Assembly: GCF_900199725.1 (NCBI RefSeq)
Contig: NZ_LT904904.1
Span: 840,526 to 904,525, forward strand
Source: Cytobacillus massiliigabonensis
Lineage (GTDB): Bacteria; Bacillota; Bacilli; Bacillales; Cytobacillaceae
Direction of reading: 5' to 3'
DNA length: 64,000 bases
Part shown: one piece after another, positions 16,622 through 25,714 of the stretch
Layout: each line of letters starts with the position of its first letter
Position numbering within the stretch: the stretch's first letter is position 1
The notes under the pieces: generated by a model
Database searches by the model: none
Seen by the model: only the letters and a program-made list of their open reading frames with translations
Told to the model about the DNA's origin: nothing
Made by a program: the position numbers and the translations under genes

Positions 16622-17371
16622 TTGAAAAAATCAATCTTTGCCATTTTTATGGCCTTTATAGTTTTAGCAGGATGCGGGCAGACAAGTGAAGATCATACAA
16701 GCGAGAAGCAGGAAGAGGCTCCTGCTCCGATAGATGCGGTTATCGAACTGCCCGAAAAAGGGGAGCCGAATGAAGAAGTCGCCATTACAGTAACAGTTTC
16801 ACAGGGAAAAAAGCCCGTTGAAGATGCAAATGAAGTGAAATTTGAAATATGGAAGGAAGGCAAAAAGGAGGCAAGTGAAAAGGTAGAAGCTAAGCATTCA
16901 GAGAATGGCAAGTATACGATTGCTTATACATTTTTAGAAGATGGACTCTATCATGTTCAATCCCATGTAACTGCAAGAGATATGCATACAATGCCAACGG
17001 AGTCTATCCAGATTGGCAAAGTTGAGGAAGCTCAGATTGAGCATAGCGATGAAGCTGCTGAAGAGGGGCATCACCATCATGGAGAAGTTGGGATCCAATT
17101 AGAAAAGCCGGAAGTAATCAAGGCAAAAGGACAAACCCCCTTAACTGTCCTTTTGGAAAAAGAAGAAAGCCCTCTTAGTGATGCAAGGGTTCGATTAGAA
17201 ATTACGAAGCAAGGCTCGAATCCTGCCTGGGTGGATATGAAGGAAGCAGCTGAAGGAGAATATACAGGAAATTATACATTCCCTTCCAGCGGAACATATG
17301 CAGTAACGATTCATGTTCAAAATGATGCAGGACTTCATGAACATACAGAGATTGAAGTGACAGTTGAATAA
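16622..17371 (+). CDS. YtkA/FixH-like lipoprotein with His-rich linker
   Basis: This 249-residue lipoprotein has lipobox LAGC with Cys18. It has two immunoglobulin-like YtkA/FixH domains (about 35-140 and 165-245), joined by an acidic linker containing EEGHHHHGE, a probable metal-binding tract. Start codon TTG 16622 is chosen because AAGGAG precedes it and it begins the signal peptide directly. YtkA-type proteins occur near copper and cytochrome oxidase functions; here there is no such neighbour, so the role is unassigned. The protein would sit on the outer face of the membrane. Confidence 0.8.
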   Translation: MKKSIFAIFMAFIVLAGCGQTSEDHTSEKQEEAPAPIDAVIELPEKGEPNEEVAITVTVSQGKKPVEDANEVKFEIWKEGKKEASEKVEAKHSENGKYTIAYTFLEDGLYHVQSHVTARDMHTMPTESIQIGKVEEAQIEHSDEAAEEGHHHHGEVGIQLEKPEVIKAKGQTPLTVLLEKEESPLSDARVRLEITKQGSNPAWVDMKEAAEGEYTGNYTFPSSGTYAVTIHVQNDAGLHEHTEIEVTVE

Positions 17372-17377
17372 ACAAAT

Positions 17378-17406
17378 GAAAAGCGCATCTTTTGGTGCGC
17401 TTTTCT
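17378..17406 (+). terminator. Terminator after YtkA-like gene
   Basis: GAAAAGCGCATC and GTGCGCTTTTC form the stem, followed by TTAG. The T-run is partly within the stem. Confidence 0.7.
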
Positions 17407-17488
17407 TAGATATAAAAGCTTTCTTCTCGCCAATTCCACTGCATAGAATTAAAATAAAGCTAGACAGATAGAAAAGCAGGTGGGGAAA

Positions 17489-18253
17489 ATGACGAATACA
17501 CATTTACACTTTAATACTGGGATTGGCAGACAGAAGCCAAATAGTATCCGCAATAAAGAGCAAAGCTGCCCTTTTTGCGCTAGAGATCAGCTGACAGATC
17601 TATTAGCGGTTGACGGTCCAATCATTTTATTGAAAAATAAATTTCCTGTTTTAGAAGATACGTATCAAACGGTTTTAATTGAGACGGATCAATGTGATGG
17701 AGAATTATCTATGTATCCAGAGGAACATTTAATGAAGCTGATACGCTTTGGTTTAACACATTGGCTTGAAATGGCACAATCTGGTGAATATCAATCGGTC
17801 ATTTTCTTTAAAAACCATGGTCCATTATCCGGAGGAACGATCGCACATCCTCATATGCAAATTATCGGATTAAGCAATCTAAATTATAAAGAAAAAGTTC
17901 AGGCTAGTGATTTTGAGGGCATAACAATCGCTGAGAGGAACGGGACGTTTTTTTCTATTTCTACCTCTCCAAGATTGGGCTTTTATGAGTTTAATGTGAA
18001 GCTTGGCGATATTCAGGACATTGGACCGTTTGCTGCTTACATTCAGACAGCTGCACATTATATTTTGAATGCCTTTCCTTTTAGCTGCAGCAGCTATAAT
18101 TTATTTTTCTACGAATGGAATGGGCAAATTTATGCAAAAATTGTTCCAAGATTTATTACGACTCCGTTATTCATAGGGTATTTTATCCCGCAAGTTCCAA
18201 ATAATATAGAATGGATGAAAAATGATATCCAGGAGAAATACTTTAATAAATAG
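17489..18253 (+). CDS. DUF4931 / GalT-HIT-like protein
   Basis: This 254-residue protein has a Cys-pair near the N-terminus (SCPFC) and the HIT/GalT-type motif GTIAHPHMQIIG at about 130-140, the nucleotide-transfer or hydrolase active-site signature. The C-terminal part (about 200-254) matches the DUF4931 architecture. It is related in fold to galactose-1-phosphate uridylyltransferase but lacks gal neighbours, so the substrate is unknown. ATG 17489 follows AGGTGGGG; GTG 17480 would bury the ribosome site. Confidence 0.75.
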   Translation: MTNTHLHFNTGIGRQKPNSIRNKEQSCPFCARDQLTDLLAVDGPIILLKNKFPVLEDTYQTVLIETDQCDGELSMYPEEHLMKLIRFGLTHWLEMAQSGEYQSVIFFKNHGPLSGGTIAHPHMQIIGLSNLNYKEKVQASDFEGITIAERNGTFFSISTSPRLGFYEFNVKLGDIQDIGPFAAYIQTAAHYILNAFPFSCSSYNLFFYEWNGQIYAKIVPRFITTPLFIGYFIPQVPNNIEWMKNDIQEKYFNK

Positions 18254-18345
18254 AACAAGCTTGCAAATATCGGCCGACGCCCTTCTCTGCGCTGGTTATT
18301 CCTTACGTCATAAAGGCTTGTTTAGGACATCGACCGATAATTTAC
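18252..18345. repeat. Nested imperfect inverted repeats in intergenic region
   Basis: AACAAGC near 18254 pairs with GCTTGTT near 18315, and TATCGGCCGA near 18270 pairs with TCGACCGATA near 18330. The pairings interleave, so a simple hairpin is not formed. It may be a decayed repeat; GGCTTGTTTAGGACA is shared with the region near 8002. Confidence 0.35.
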
Positions 18346-18493
18346 TGTTATAAAAAAACGGGATATAGAAATTATCACCATTCGCCTCTTCATAGTTGAG
18401 ATTTGCTCCTGTAAAAAATATAATTGAACTTTGGACAAAGGAGTGTTCTTAACTTGGCTTGTCTTTAAGGATTTTGACTAACGGGAGAACGAT

Positions 18494-19669
18494 ATGACTT
18501 CAAATAAAACGACATCACCCCCTAGGCTTGATTTTGGGTTAATATTAATTTTATTTCTATTATTTTTGGTCAGCTGTATTTCGATATACAGTGCCCAGAC
18601 GACAGGACAATATAAGGAAAATTTTCTCTTAAAGCAAATGGTTTGGTATATGGTAGGCACAGGGATCATCGCAGCAGTCATCACATTGGATTCCGATCAA
18701 TTAAAAAAGATATCCTGGTATGCGTATGGCTTTGGGGTGTTCCTGCTCGGTTTTTTAATTGTTGCTCCAAGCAGCATCGCACCTGTCATTAATGGGGCGA
18801 AAGCATGGTTCAGAGTCCCTGGCATGGGTTCGCTCCAGCCATCTGAGCTAGTTAAAGTCTTTATCATTTTAGCGCTTGCAAAGGTCATAGATGATCATCA
18901 TCAAAAGAATCGGATGAAAACGATACAGACGGACCTTTGGCTGCTCTGCAAAATTGGACTTATTACGATGCTGCCGCTTTTACTTGTCATGCAGCAGCCG
19001 GATCTTGGAACAGGGCTAGTTTTCATTTCGATTATGCTCGGAATGATTTTTATTTCCGGCATTACATGGAAGCTGCTGGCACCAATTTTTGGAACAGGCA
19101 TTACCTTGATTTCTGTTATTTTTTATTTTGTTCTTTGGCAGCCTGAGGTATTAGAGAAATACTTAGGTGTAAAGGAATATCAATTTGCCCGAATTTACTC
19201 TTGGATTGATCCTTATAATTATCAGAGCTCGACAGGGTTTCAATTAACAAGATCACTTCTTGCAATTGGTTCAGGAGAAACAACGGGAAAAGGCTATGGG
19301 ACAAGGGAAGTCTATTTGCCTGAAAGTCATACAGATTTTATTTTCAGTATTGTGGGAGAAGAGTTTGGATTTATCGGAGCAAGTATATTAGTCAGTTTGT
19401 TTTTCTTACTTATTTATCATATAACACGAGTAGGGATGGAGACGAAAAATAATTTCTATACATACATCTGTATAGGTGTTATTAGTATGATTACATTCCA
19501 CGTTTTTCAAAATATTGGAATGACAATCGGGCTGCTCCCGATTACAGGAATTCCGCTGCCATTTATAAGCTACGGCGGCAGTTCCTTGATGGGGAATATG
19601 CTTGCAATGAGTTTGATTTTTTCGATTAGCTATCACCATAAAAAATATATGTTCTCAAACAATGATTAA
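18494..19669 (+). CDS. rodA: FtsW/RodA/SpoVE (SEDS) peptidoglycan polymerase, RodA type
   Basis: This 391-residue protein has about ten membrane helices. SEDS landmarks are GAKAWFRVPGMGSLQPSELVK, LLVMQQPDLGTGLVF, YQSSTGFQLTRSLLAIGSGE, YLPESHTDFIFSIVGEEFGF and PLPFISYGGSSL. These proteins polymerise glycan strands from lipid II with a partner class B PBP; none is adjacent. The relatively long tail and absence of fts neighbours favour RodA over FtsW. It may be a second paralogue, or a sporulation-related one given the ger operon that converges on it. ATG 18494 has GGGAGAACG upstream. Confidence 0.85.
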   Translation: MTSNKTTSPPRLDFGLILILFLLFLVSCISIYSAQTTGQYKENFLLKQMVWYMVGTGIIAAVITLDSDQLKKISWYAYGFGVFLLGFLIVAPSSIAPVINGAKAWFRVPGMGSLQPSELVKVFIILALAKVIDDHHQKNRMKTIQTDLWLLCKIGLITMLPLLLVMQQPDLGTGLVFISIMLGMIFISGITWKLLAPIFGTGITLISVIFYFVLWQPEVLEKYLGVKEYQFARIYSWIDPYNYQSSTGFQLTRSLLAIGSGETTGKGYGTREVYLPESHTDFIFSIVGEEFGFIGASILVSLFFLLIYHITRVGMETKNNFYTYICIGVISMITFHVFQNIGMTIGLLPITGIPLPFISYGGSSLMGNMLAMSLIFSISYHHKKYMFSNND

Positions 19670-19696
19670 GAGCGGAGCCAAAAGGCCCGCTCTTTA
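19668..19696 (+). terminator. Terminator after rodA-like gene
   Basis: AAGAGCGG and CCGCTCTTT form the stem around AGCCAAAAGGC, ending in TTTAATT. Confidence 0.75.
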
Positions 19697-19699
19697 ATT

Positions 19700-19773
19700 A
19701 CGCACCCGCATGGGTGCAAGCTTATAGGAGGTAAAAGTCTTGAAGTGTGTGAAAAGTCGGGGAGAATCCCCTC
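19700..19773 (+). other. Possible relic of a group II intron 5' end
   Basis: GCACCCGCATGGGTGC is a perfect hairpin, followed by AAGCTTATAGGAGGTAAAAG and a GGGGAGAATCCCC hairpin. The order hairpin, AAGC, AGGAGGTAAAAGTC resembles the start of bacterial group II intron RNAs. The canonical GTGYG end and the rest of an intron are missing. A short TTG-led frame with a strong ribosome site also falls here but overlaps gerC and looks incidental. Confidence 0.3.
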
Positions 19774-19775
19774 CT
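19752..19775 (-). terminator. Possible terminator of the ger operon
   Basis: On the minus strand GGGGATTCTCCCC forms a compact hairpin just past the gerC stop, followed by GACTTTTC. The T-run is short. Confidence 0.4.
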
Positions 19776-20838
19776 ACTCAATTACTCCTGATTCGACAAT
19801 CTTAACATCTGCTTTAATCTTTACCTGTAGTTTTTGATAATCATCTTCCCATTTCTTAAAATCAAATCCACGGACTTGCTTTCTGTGAAGTTTACCGAAA
19901 CCAAGGGGGTCGACGTTTTTCTCCTGAAATCGTTTAATGAGAGCCAGACACTCTTTTTTGACTTTATCTTCAAAAGCTTTATCTATTTCTTTTATGAGCT
20001 TGGGTGTTAATCTCTCACCTGTGTATTCAACAAGGCTTCCCTGTATCTTAAGATCAAGGGAAACTTGAGAAGGATTTGTTTTTATTATTTTGTATTTATG
20101 TTTAGACTTAATGCTCCTGAGTGTTGCCCATTCCCCATTATCTAATTTAACACTAATTGATCCCCTGCTATACCGATCCACCATCAGCTTAAAAAAGAAC
20201 ATTTTCTCTGGAGGAATAACATCTACCTCTTTATCCTTTTTAAAAATACTCAATCCGCTTATTTCAACTTCTGTTGGGCTTAATTGTTTCAACTCTGGAA
20301 GATAGGCGTCTGTTCCTTTTTGGTGATAATCGCGGAAAAATATATGCAAATTTGTTTTTGGTACATCTCTTTCCTCAATATTATGCTCAAGTAACGTATA
20401 TAAATAATTGGATGTACCCTGTGGTCCATATTCCCCCTTGATAATTTCTACGGCACTTGTATTAGCCGTAGATAAATATACTCTTGCACCGATACTAGGA
20501 TCGCGTTTGAAATTATCTATAAAGTTTATGATCCCTTTATCAGCAAGTTCATCTCCAAAAATAACAAACAACAGTCCTCCTGCTGCTATATCACGATCAG
20601 ATTTTTTTTGGGTGTTCATTCTTAAATCTTTTCGCAACTTCCCCTTTGTTGTAAAAATTTTATTTACTATCGATTTATCAGGAAGATAGTCCTGAACGAG
20701 AATCGCACCAACGAATTCATCTTCTCCTGACTCGTCAAATCCTGCTCCAACTTGAATATTTATATCATCAATAATCGATTTTTGGACACAACCAGTTAAA
20801 AGTGCCACTATGAAAAGGACTAAGGTACATTTCCTCAT
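19774..20838 (-). CDS. Spore germinant receptor C subunit (Ger(x)C lipoprotein)
   Basis: This 354-residue lipoprotein has lipobox LTGC with Cys17 and the three-domain Ger(x)C fold, including GLSIFKKDK and LIKEIDKAFEDKVKKECLALI near the end. The C subunit is anchored to the outer face of the spore inner membrane and is required for receptor function. ATG 20838 overlaps the stop of the B subunit gene by four bases. Closest to the GerAC/GerKC type; which germinant is recognised cannot be told. Confidence 0.9.
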   Translation of the reverse strand: MRKCTLVLFIVALLTGCVQKSIIDDINIQVGAGFDESGEDEFVGAILVQDYLPDKSIVNKIFTTKGKLRKDLRMNTQKKSDRDIAAGGLLFVIFGDELADKGIINFIDNFKRDPSIGARVYLSTANTSAVEIIKGEYGPQGTSNYLYTLLEHNIEERDVPKTNLHIFFRDYHQKGTDAYLPELKQLSPTEVEISGLSIFKKDKEVDVIPPEKMFFFKLMVDRYSRGSISVKLDNGEWATLRSIKSKHKYKIIKTNPSQVSLDLKIQGSLVEYTGERLTPKLIKEIDKAFEDKVKKECLALIKRFQEKNVDPLGFGKLHRKQVRGFDFKKWEDDYQKLQVKIKADVKIVESGVIE

Positions 20839-21923
20839 TGCTTTTTCACCTTCTTTTTAATCATGACACAAATGAATAAGACTGGAATATAAAGAGCAAT
20901 AAAAGTAAATCCCATTTTTGCGGTGAAATTATTAAGAACGTTTATTCTATCTCGTGTATCAAATAATAAAACGGCAATCAATATGGAAATGGCAATTAGC
21001 AGCACTCCCTTTTTCTGTCTCAAATTAACAATCCTTTTTAATAATCTTGAAGAGATCCATATTGGAATACAAATATTAGGGAGGATGACGAGATACCAGG
21101 AGGCAATGCCAATATATTCAAATCGTTCAACAAAAGGAAATTCAACAATTTTCCACATTGTCAGTGTCGCCCATACTGATTTTTGAAGTTCATCATATGA
21201 GTAATAGAAGATGGTTATTAACATAAATCCTGTATAGAGTAAAGTTGTAAATAATAGACCTAAATGAGCCCATTTCTTCGACTTTTTCGGGTTTTTAATA
21301 AATGGATAGAAAAACAGAATAGTCTCAAAACCGATAAAGGTTAGGGACATTTGATAGGCTCCTAAAAGCAAGTCTTTAATAGAGTGACTCCAAATCGGGA
21401 GAATATTTTCAATTTGGGCATATTTTAGCGTATCACCAAAAGTAAGAAATAGATAGAACGGCAGTGTTATCCCGAAAAAAGCAATGCCAACAACTGTTCG
21501 AAATCCTCCATAGACGATGTAAATACAAATCAGCATAAGGGCGAATGTAAACCAAAAAGTGCTTAAGCTTGGAAACATCCAAACATGAATAATCTCAAGG
21601 TAGGTTAGCAGGACAGTTAGAGAAAAGATAAAATAATAAGGAATAAAAATGGAACTTAACAGCCTGCCACCAATATTTCCAATAATATATTGGTGGGCAG
21701 AAACAATATCCCCATCAACTGTTTCTGCAATCTTATACATCATCCAAGTAATAATATGCAGAAAAAGTCCAGCAATTAATACAGAAATCCAGGAATCTTG
21801 GCCGGCATATTTAGCAATAATCCGCTGGTAGCCGAGTACACCGATTCCTACTTGCATAGATACGACCAAGTAAAAAACGAGAAAGGGAGAAATTTTAACT
21901 CTGTTCGGTATGATTTCCTGCAT
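20835..21923 (-). CDS. Spore germinant receptor B subunit (GerAB-type permease)
   Basis: This 362-residue protein has about ten membrane helices and belongs to the APC-superfamily spore germination permeases. Landmarks are VFYLVVSMQVGIGVLGYQR at the N-terminus, and WKIVEFPFVERFEYIGIASW around residues 245-265, typical of GerAB. It forms the germinant-binding site in the spore inner membrane. It sits between the A and C genes in the canonical order. ATG 21923 follows a GGGGGAGAA site. Confidence 0.9.
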   Translation of the reverse strand: MQEIIPNRVKISPFLVFYLVVSMQVGIGVLGYQRIIAKYAGQDSWISVLIAGLFLHIITWMMYKIAETVDGDIVSAHQYIIGNIGGRLLSSIFIPYYFIFSLTVLLTYLEIIHVWMFPSLSTFWFTFALMLICIYIVYGGFRTVVGIAFFGITLPFYLFLTFGDTLKYAQIENILPIWSHSIKDLLLGAYQMSLTFIGFETILFFYPFIKNPKKSKKWAHLGLLFTTLLYTGFMLITIFYYSYDELQKSVWATLTMWKIVEFPFVERFEYIGIASWYLVILPNICIPIWISSRLLKRIVNLRQKKGVLLIAISILIAVLLFDTRDRINVLNNFTAKMGFTFIALYIPVLFICVMIKKKVKKQ

Positions 21924-21938
21924 TATTTTCTCCCCCTC

Positions 21939-23432
21939 TCACTCATCAATATCTTTTTTGATGTTTGCCTTTTCTTTACTAAAACGAACACGATTTTGTG
22001 TTCTTAAAAAACTTGGACGTAAGGACTGTTTTTTAAATGGAAGTCTAATAAATGAATCCTTTAAGTCAGTTACTCTAAGAGGATAAATAGGTGCTAAAAA
22101 TGGCCTTCCAAGTGAAGTTAGACGTATTAAATGAGTTAATAAAATACAGAAGGCAAAGACAATGCCAAGTAACCCCCAAAGCTCTGCGAAAAGCAAGAAT
22201 GGAAAGCGCAGCAGTCGAATGGTGTTGCCCATTTTATATACTGGTGTCGTAAAGGAAGCAAGTGCGGCCAAGGCAACAATAATTAATAGAACATTACTTG
22301 TTAAACCTGCTTCAACAGATGCGGTCCCAATTACAATTCCTCCTACGATACCGATCGTCTGGCCAACCTTTGTAGGCAATCTTGCTCCCGCCTCTCTTAA
22401 GAGTTCAATGGTTAATTCTAGAAATAACGCTTCTAGGATAGGAGGGAGTGGAATGACCCTTCTTGAGGTAACGAGTGTCCCAAGTAAATCCCTCGGAATT
22501 AATTCATAGTGGTAAGAAAGTACGGCCACATAAATAGGTGTAATCAACAGAGAGAACAATACAGCACCTACTCGGACTAACCTGAAAAAAGTAGAGAGGA
22601 TCCAATTTAAGAAGTAATCCTCAAATGAACCAAAGAATTCGATTAAAGTAGTTGGAGCAATTAGTACATGTGGCGACCCATCAACTACAATAGCAATTTT
22701 CCCCTCAGCTAGGATGCCTGCGACCCGGTCAGGTCTTTCTGTATCCAATAATTGTGGAAAAGGTGAATTCGAATTATCACATATAAGTTGAACAATATAG
22801 GAACTGTCTGTGATGGCGTCAAATTCTACTTCATTAATCCTCTGCTTCACTGTGTTTATATTTGCTTCATTTGTAATTCCTTCCATATATAAGACAGCAA
22901 TCCTTGTCTTGGACAGGCTGCCTAAAGTGTATTCCTCGACAATAAGTTCTTTAACTGGAAGCCGCTTCCTGATTAAGTTCAAATTTTGCCCAAGAGATTC
23001 AACAAATGCTTCTTTCGGTCCAATGACGGAGAACTCAATTTCAGGAGGACTCACGCTGCGGACAATCTCTTTTTGAGTGGCTATAAATGCAAACCGTTCT
23101 GGTTCAGAATCCAATGTCAGCATGATATATCCATTAAGCAGTTTTTTTTCAATCACTGAATGGTCATTGGAAATTTCTATATCGGCAGATGGCACAGTCT
23201 TCTTAATATCCTCGAGTATTTTCAGTTCTTCCTCTAATAAAAAAGGAAGGACGCCTTGTTGGATAATCTGCTCATCTACTAACGTAGCCATGAAGGTTAG
23301 GCAAAAGGGAATATTGCTTTTCTGATTAATATAATTAGATTTTGTAAAATCATTTGATTTCTCTAGTGTTTTTTCCCAAGGCTCTTTATTTTGATTTGAT
23401 TCATTCTGTTTTTTATTCATCCATCTTTTCAT
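21939..23432 (-). CDS. Spore germinant receptor A subunit (GerA family)
   Basis: This 497-residue protein has an N-terminal soluble domain (about 30-260) and about five membrane helices (270-450). GerA-family signatures are DGSPHVLIAPTTLIEFF, ALFLELTIELLREAGARLP and GGIVIGTASVEAGL. It forms the oligomeric channel-like part of the receptor that releases ions from the spore. It is the first gene of an A-B-C operon, presumably transcribed in the forespore (sigma-G), although I could not identify that promoter with confidence. ATG 23432 or ATG 23420 could be the start. Confidence 0.9.
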   Translation of the reverse strand: MKRWMNKKQNESNQNKEPWEKTLEKSNDFTKSNYINQKSNIPFCLTFMATLVDEQIIQQGVLPFLLEEELKILEDIKKTVPSADIEISNDHSVIEKKLLNGYIMLTLDSEPERFAFIATQKEIVRSVSPPEIEFSVIGPKEAFVESLGQNLNLIRKRLPVKELIVEEYTLGSLSKTRIAVLYMEGITNEANINTVKQRINEVEFDAITDSSYIVQLICDNSNSPFPQLLDTERPDRVAGILAEGKIAIVVDGSPHVLIAPTTLIEFFGSFEDYFLNWILSTFFRLVRVGAVLFSLLITPIYVAVLSYHYELIPRDLLGTLVTSRRVIPLPPILEALFLELTIELLREAGARLPTKVGQTIGIVGGIVIGTASVEAGLTSNVLLIIVALAALASFTTPVYKMGNTIRLLRFPFLLFAELWGLLGIVFAFCILLTHLIRLTSLGRPFLAPIYPLRVTDLKDSFIRLPFKKQSLRPSFLRTQNRVRFSKEKANIKKDIDE

Positions 23433-23523
23433 CCATAATCACCGTCAGTTTTGGCATTACATTTATTGTTACCGTAATTGGAAATCTTATGAATCATACC
23501 CAAAAAAGAATGATGAAAGGAAA

Positions 23524-23552
23524 TAAAAAAACCCGCATTATCTGCGGGCCGA
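23524..23552 (-). terminator. Terminator of the siderophore-binding protein gene
   Basis: On the minus strand CCCGCAGATAATGCGGG is followed by seven T residues. Confidence 0.85.
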
Positions 23553-23559
23553 TCATTAA

Positions 23560-24525
23560 TTATTCTAAAAAGAATTTCTCGATATCATCCAGCATTAAGT
23601 TAGCAGCTTTCACACCGCCAGCAGTATTCCAGATAACGTCATCTACTTTTTGAATGTTGCCTTCTTTAACCACATTTAAATTTTGGAATAATGGATCATT
23701 AATCCACTCTTTTTCAAGGGTGCTTGCTTCGCCGTCCCCTGTTTCATAAGTAAAGTAGAAAAGGACATCTCCATCCATTGCAGGAATTCTTTCTTTCGTA
23801 GCATTTTTTTCTGCGAAGTCATCTACGTTTTGACTTTCAGGGCGCGCAAAGCCGATCTGGTCTAGAATTACACCAGAAAAAGTATCTTTATGGTAGATTC
23901 GGACATCTCCAGCCATAAAGCGGACCATAGATATTTCTTGATTGACTTTATCTCCCAGTTTCTCTTTTAAATCTGCAATACGCTGATTATAGTCATCAAT
24001 GACCTTTTTTCCTTCTTCTTCCTTATTTAATGCTTTTGCATATAAGTCGAAATTCTCTTGCCAGTTTCCTCGAAGTGTTTCGGCGAATACAGTAGGGGCA
24101 ATTTTACTTAGCTGTTCATAAATCTTTTCCTGACGCATTTTGTTTCCGATGATTAAATCTGGTTGAAGTCCTGCAATTGCCTCGACATTTACTTCACTCT
24201 CAGTACCAACAACCTGAACATCTGTTAACTCATCAGCGATATGCGGATACCATGGGTCACCTGTCCAAGATTGAACGGCTCCGACTGGTTTCACTCCAAG
24301 AGCTAGAAGTGCTTCTGTACCTTCATTTGTTAAAATAACCACTTTCTTTGGTGTTTCTTTAATTGTGGTTGAGCCCATCGCATGCTCAACTTTGTAGCCT
24401 GCATCTCCAGCAGTATTTTTATCGTTGTTCGTTTCTGCTTTTTCATCATTATTATTTCCACATGCTGCTAAAAGGAGCAGGGGTATAATGGAAATAACAG
24501 CTATTAAAAATTTAATGTTTTTCAA
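23560..24525 (-). CDS. yfiY: Ferric-siderophore binding lipoprotein (YfiY-like)
   Basis: This 321-residue lipoprotein has lipobox LAAC with Cys22 and a type-III (FecB/FhuD) solute-binding fold. Landmarks are PKKVVILTNEGTEALLALGV, LQPDLIIGNKM and NLNVVKEGNIQKVDDVIWNT. It matches YfiY of B. subtilis, which binds schizokinen/arthrobactin-type siderophores. Start codon TTG 24525 is supported by TAGGAGG. It is divergent from the permease operon, with a Fur box on each side of the shared promoter region. Confidence 0.85.
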   Translation of the reverse strand: MKNIKFLIAVISIIPLLLLAACGNNNDEKAETNNDKNTAGDAGYKVEHAMGSTTIKETPKKVVILTNEGTEALLALGVKPVGAVQSWTGDPWYPHIADELTDVQVVGTESEVNVEAIAGLQPDLIIGNKMRQEKIYEQLSKIAPTVFAETLRGNWQENFDLYAKALNKEEEGKKVIDDYNQRIADLKEKLGDKVNQEISMVRFMAGDVRIYHKDTFSGVILDQIGFARPESQNVDDFAEKNATKERIPAMDGDVLFYFTYETGDGEASTLEKEWINDPLFQNLNVVKEGNIQKVDDVIWNTAGGVKAANLMLDDIEKFFLE

Positions 24526-24554
24526 TGGTGGAACCTCCTAATTTGTTATACCAA

Positions 24555-24569
24555 TGATAATGATTTTCA
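24555..24569. promoter_or_regulatory. Fur box proximal to yfiY
   Basis: TGATAATGATTTTCA matches the 7-1-7 Fur consensus TGATAATNATTATCA at 14 of 15 positions (N counted as a match). Confidence 0.85.
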
Positions 24570-24618
24570 ATTACTAATTTATCATAATTTCCATTCGCAA
24601 ATATGTCAATCATTTAAT

Positions 24619-24633
24619 TGAAAATGATTTTCA
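24619..24633. promoter_or_regulatory. Fur box proximal to yfiZ operon
   Basis: TGAAAATGATTTTCA is a perfect 7-1-7 palindrome and matches the Fur consensus at 13 of 15 positions. Confidence 0.85.
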
Positions 24634-24712
24634 AACTCATTGACAGGTAGTTTTCCTTCTAATAGACTTGAAAAAGGGAATACATTTATTTTTAGATAGG
24701 AACGGTTCCGCT

Positions 24713-25714
24713 ATGTTATTAAAATCAAATGTGCAAAAATGGATCGGGTTATTGTTTGCTGTGATCCTCTTATTATTATTAATGTGTGTAAGTATTGTAT
24801 ATGGGTATACAGATACAACCTGGAAGATGGCGATTGATGCATTTACAGCCTTTGATGGGTCTAATGAACATCTCATCATCCAATCAGTAAGGCTGCCTCG
24901 AGCGCTTATTGCTGCTTCAGTTGGAGCAAGCCTTGCAATCGCAGGTGTTTTGTTGCAAACAATAACAAAAAATCCTCTGGCAGCACCAGAGATTTTTGGA
25001 ATTAATGCTGGTGCTGGATTTGCGGTTGTCGTGACAGTTACACTCTTTTCTTTGAGCAATCTTCAGATTTTCACATGGATTTCTTTCCTTGGTGCAGCAG
25101 TGTCTTTTATTCTTGTTTATATTATTGGGTCCATTGGCAGGGATGGATTAACCCCGATGAAGCTAACCTTGGCTGGGGCGGCAATGAGTGCTATGTTTGC
25201 ATCAATGACACAGGGCTTTCTTGTTATTAACGAAACGGCACTCGAACAGGTTCTTTTCTGGCTTGCTGGTTCTGTAGCTGGCCGAAAACTGGAAACGCTT
25301 CTTTCTGTTCTTCCATATTTAATAGTTGGCTGGGGATTAGCTTTGCTTATCTCCAATAAGCTTAATATCCTATCAATGGGTGAAGATATTGCAAAAGGTC
25401 TGGGATTAAAGACTGGCATGATAAAGATATGGTCCGGCGTGATTATCGTCCTATTATCTGGAGGAGCAGTAGCAGTAGCAGGTCCAATTGCGTTTATAGG
25501 AATTGTCATCCCGCATATCACACGTGCTGTTGTAGGAATTGACCACCGCTGGGTGATTCCTTTTTCAGCTATCTTTGGCGGAATACTGCTTCTAATAGCT
25601 GACACGGCTTCTCGGTTTATTATTATGCCGCAGGAAGTGCCAGTTGGTGTAATGACGGCGGTTATCGGAACGCCCTTTTTTGTATATATCGCAAGAAAGG
25701 GGTTCAATAAATAA
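24713..25714 (+). CDS. yfiZ: Ferric-siderophore permease (FecCD family, YfiZ-like)
   Basis: This 333-residue protein has about ten helices. BtuC/FecCD signatures are RLPRALIAASVGASLAIAGV, TKNPLAAPEIFGINAGAGF and GPIAFIGIVIPHI. It pairs with the next gene product as a heterodimeric permease. ATG 24713 follows TAGGAACGG; the frame extends upstream to TTG 24668, but that would add 15 polar residues without a ribosome site. Fur control is indicated by the upstream box. Confidence 0.88.
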   Translation: MLLKSNVQKWIGLLFAVILLLLLMCVSIVYGYTDTTWKMAIDAFTAFDGSNEHLIIQSVRLPRALIAASVGASLAIAGVLLQTITKNPLAAPEIFGINAGAGFAVVVTVTLFSLSNLQIFTWISFLGAAVSFILVYIIGSIGRDGLTPMKLTLAGAAMSAMFASMTQGFLVINETALEQVLFWLAGSVAGRKLETLLSVLPYLIVGWGLALLISNKLNILSMGEDIAKGLGLKTGMIKIWSGVIIVLLSGGAVAVAGPIAFIGIVIPHITRAVVGIDHRWVIPFSAIFGGILLLIADTASRFIIMPQEVPVGVMTAVIGTPFFVYIARKGFNK

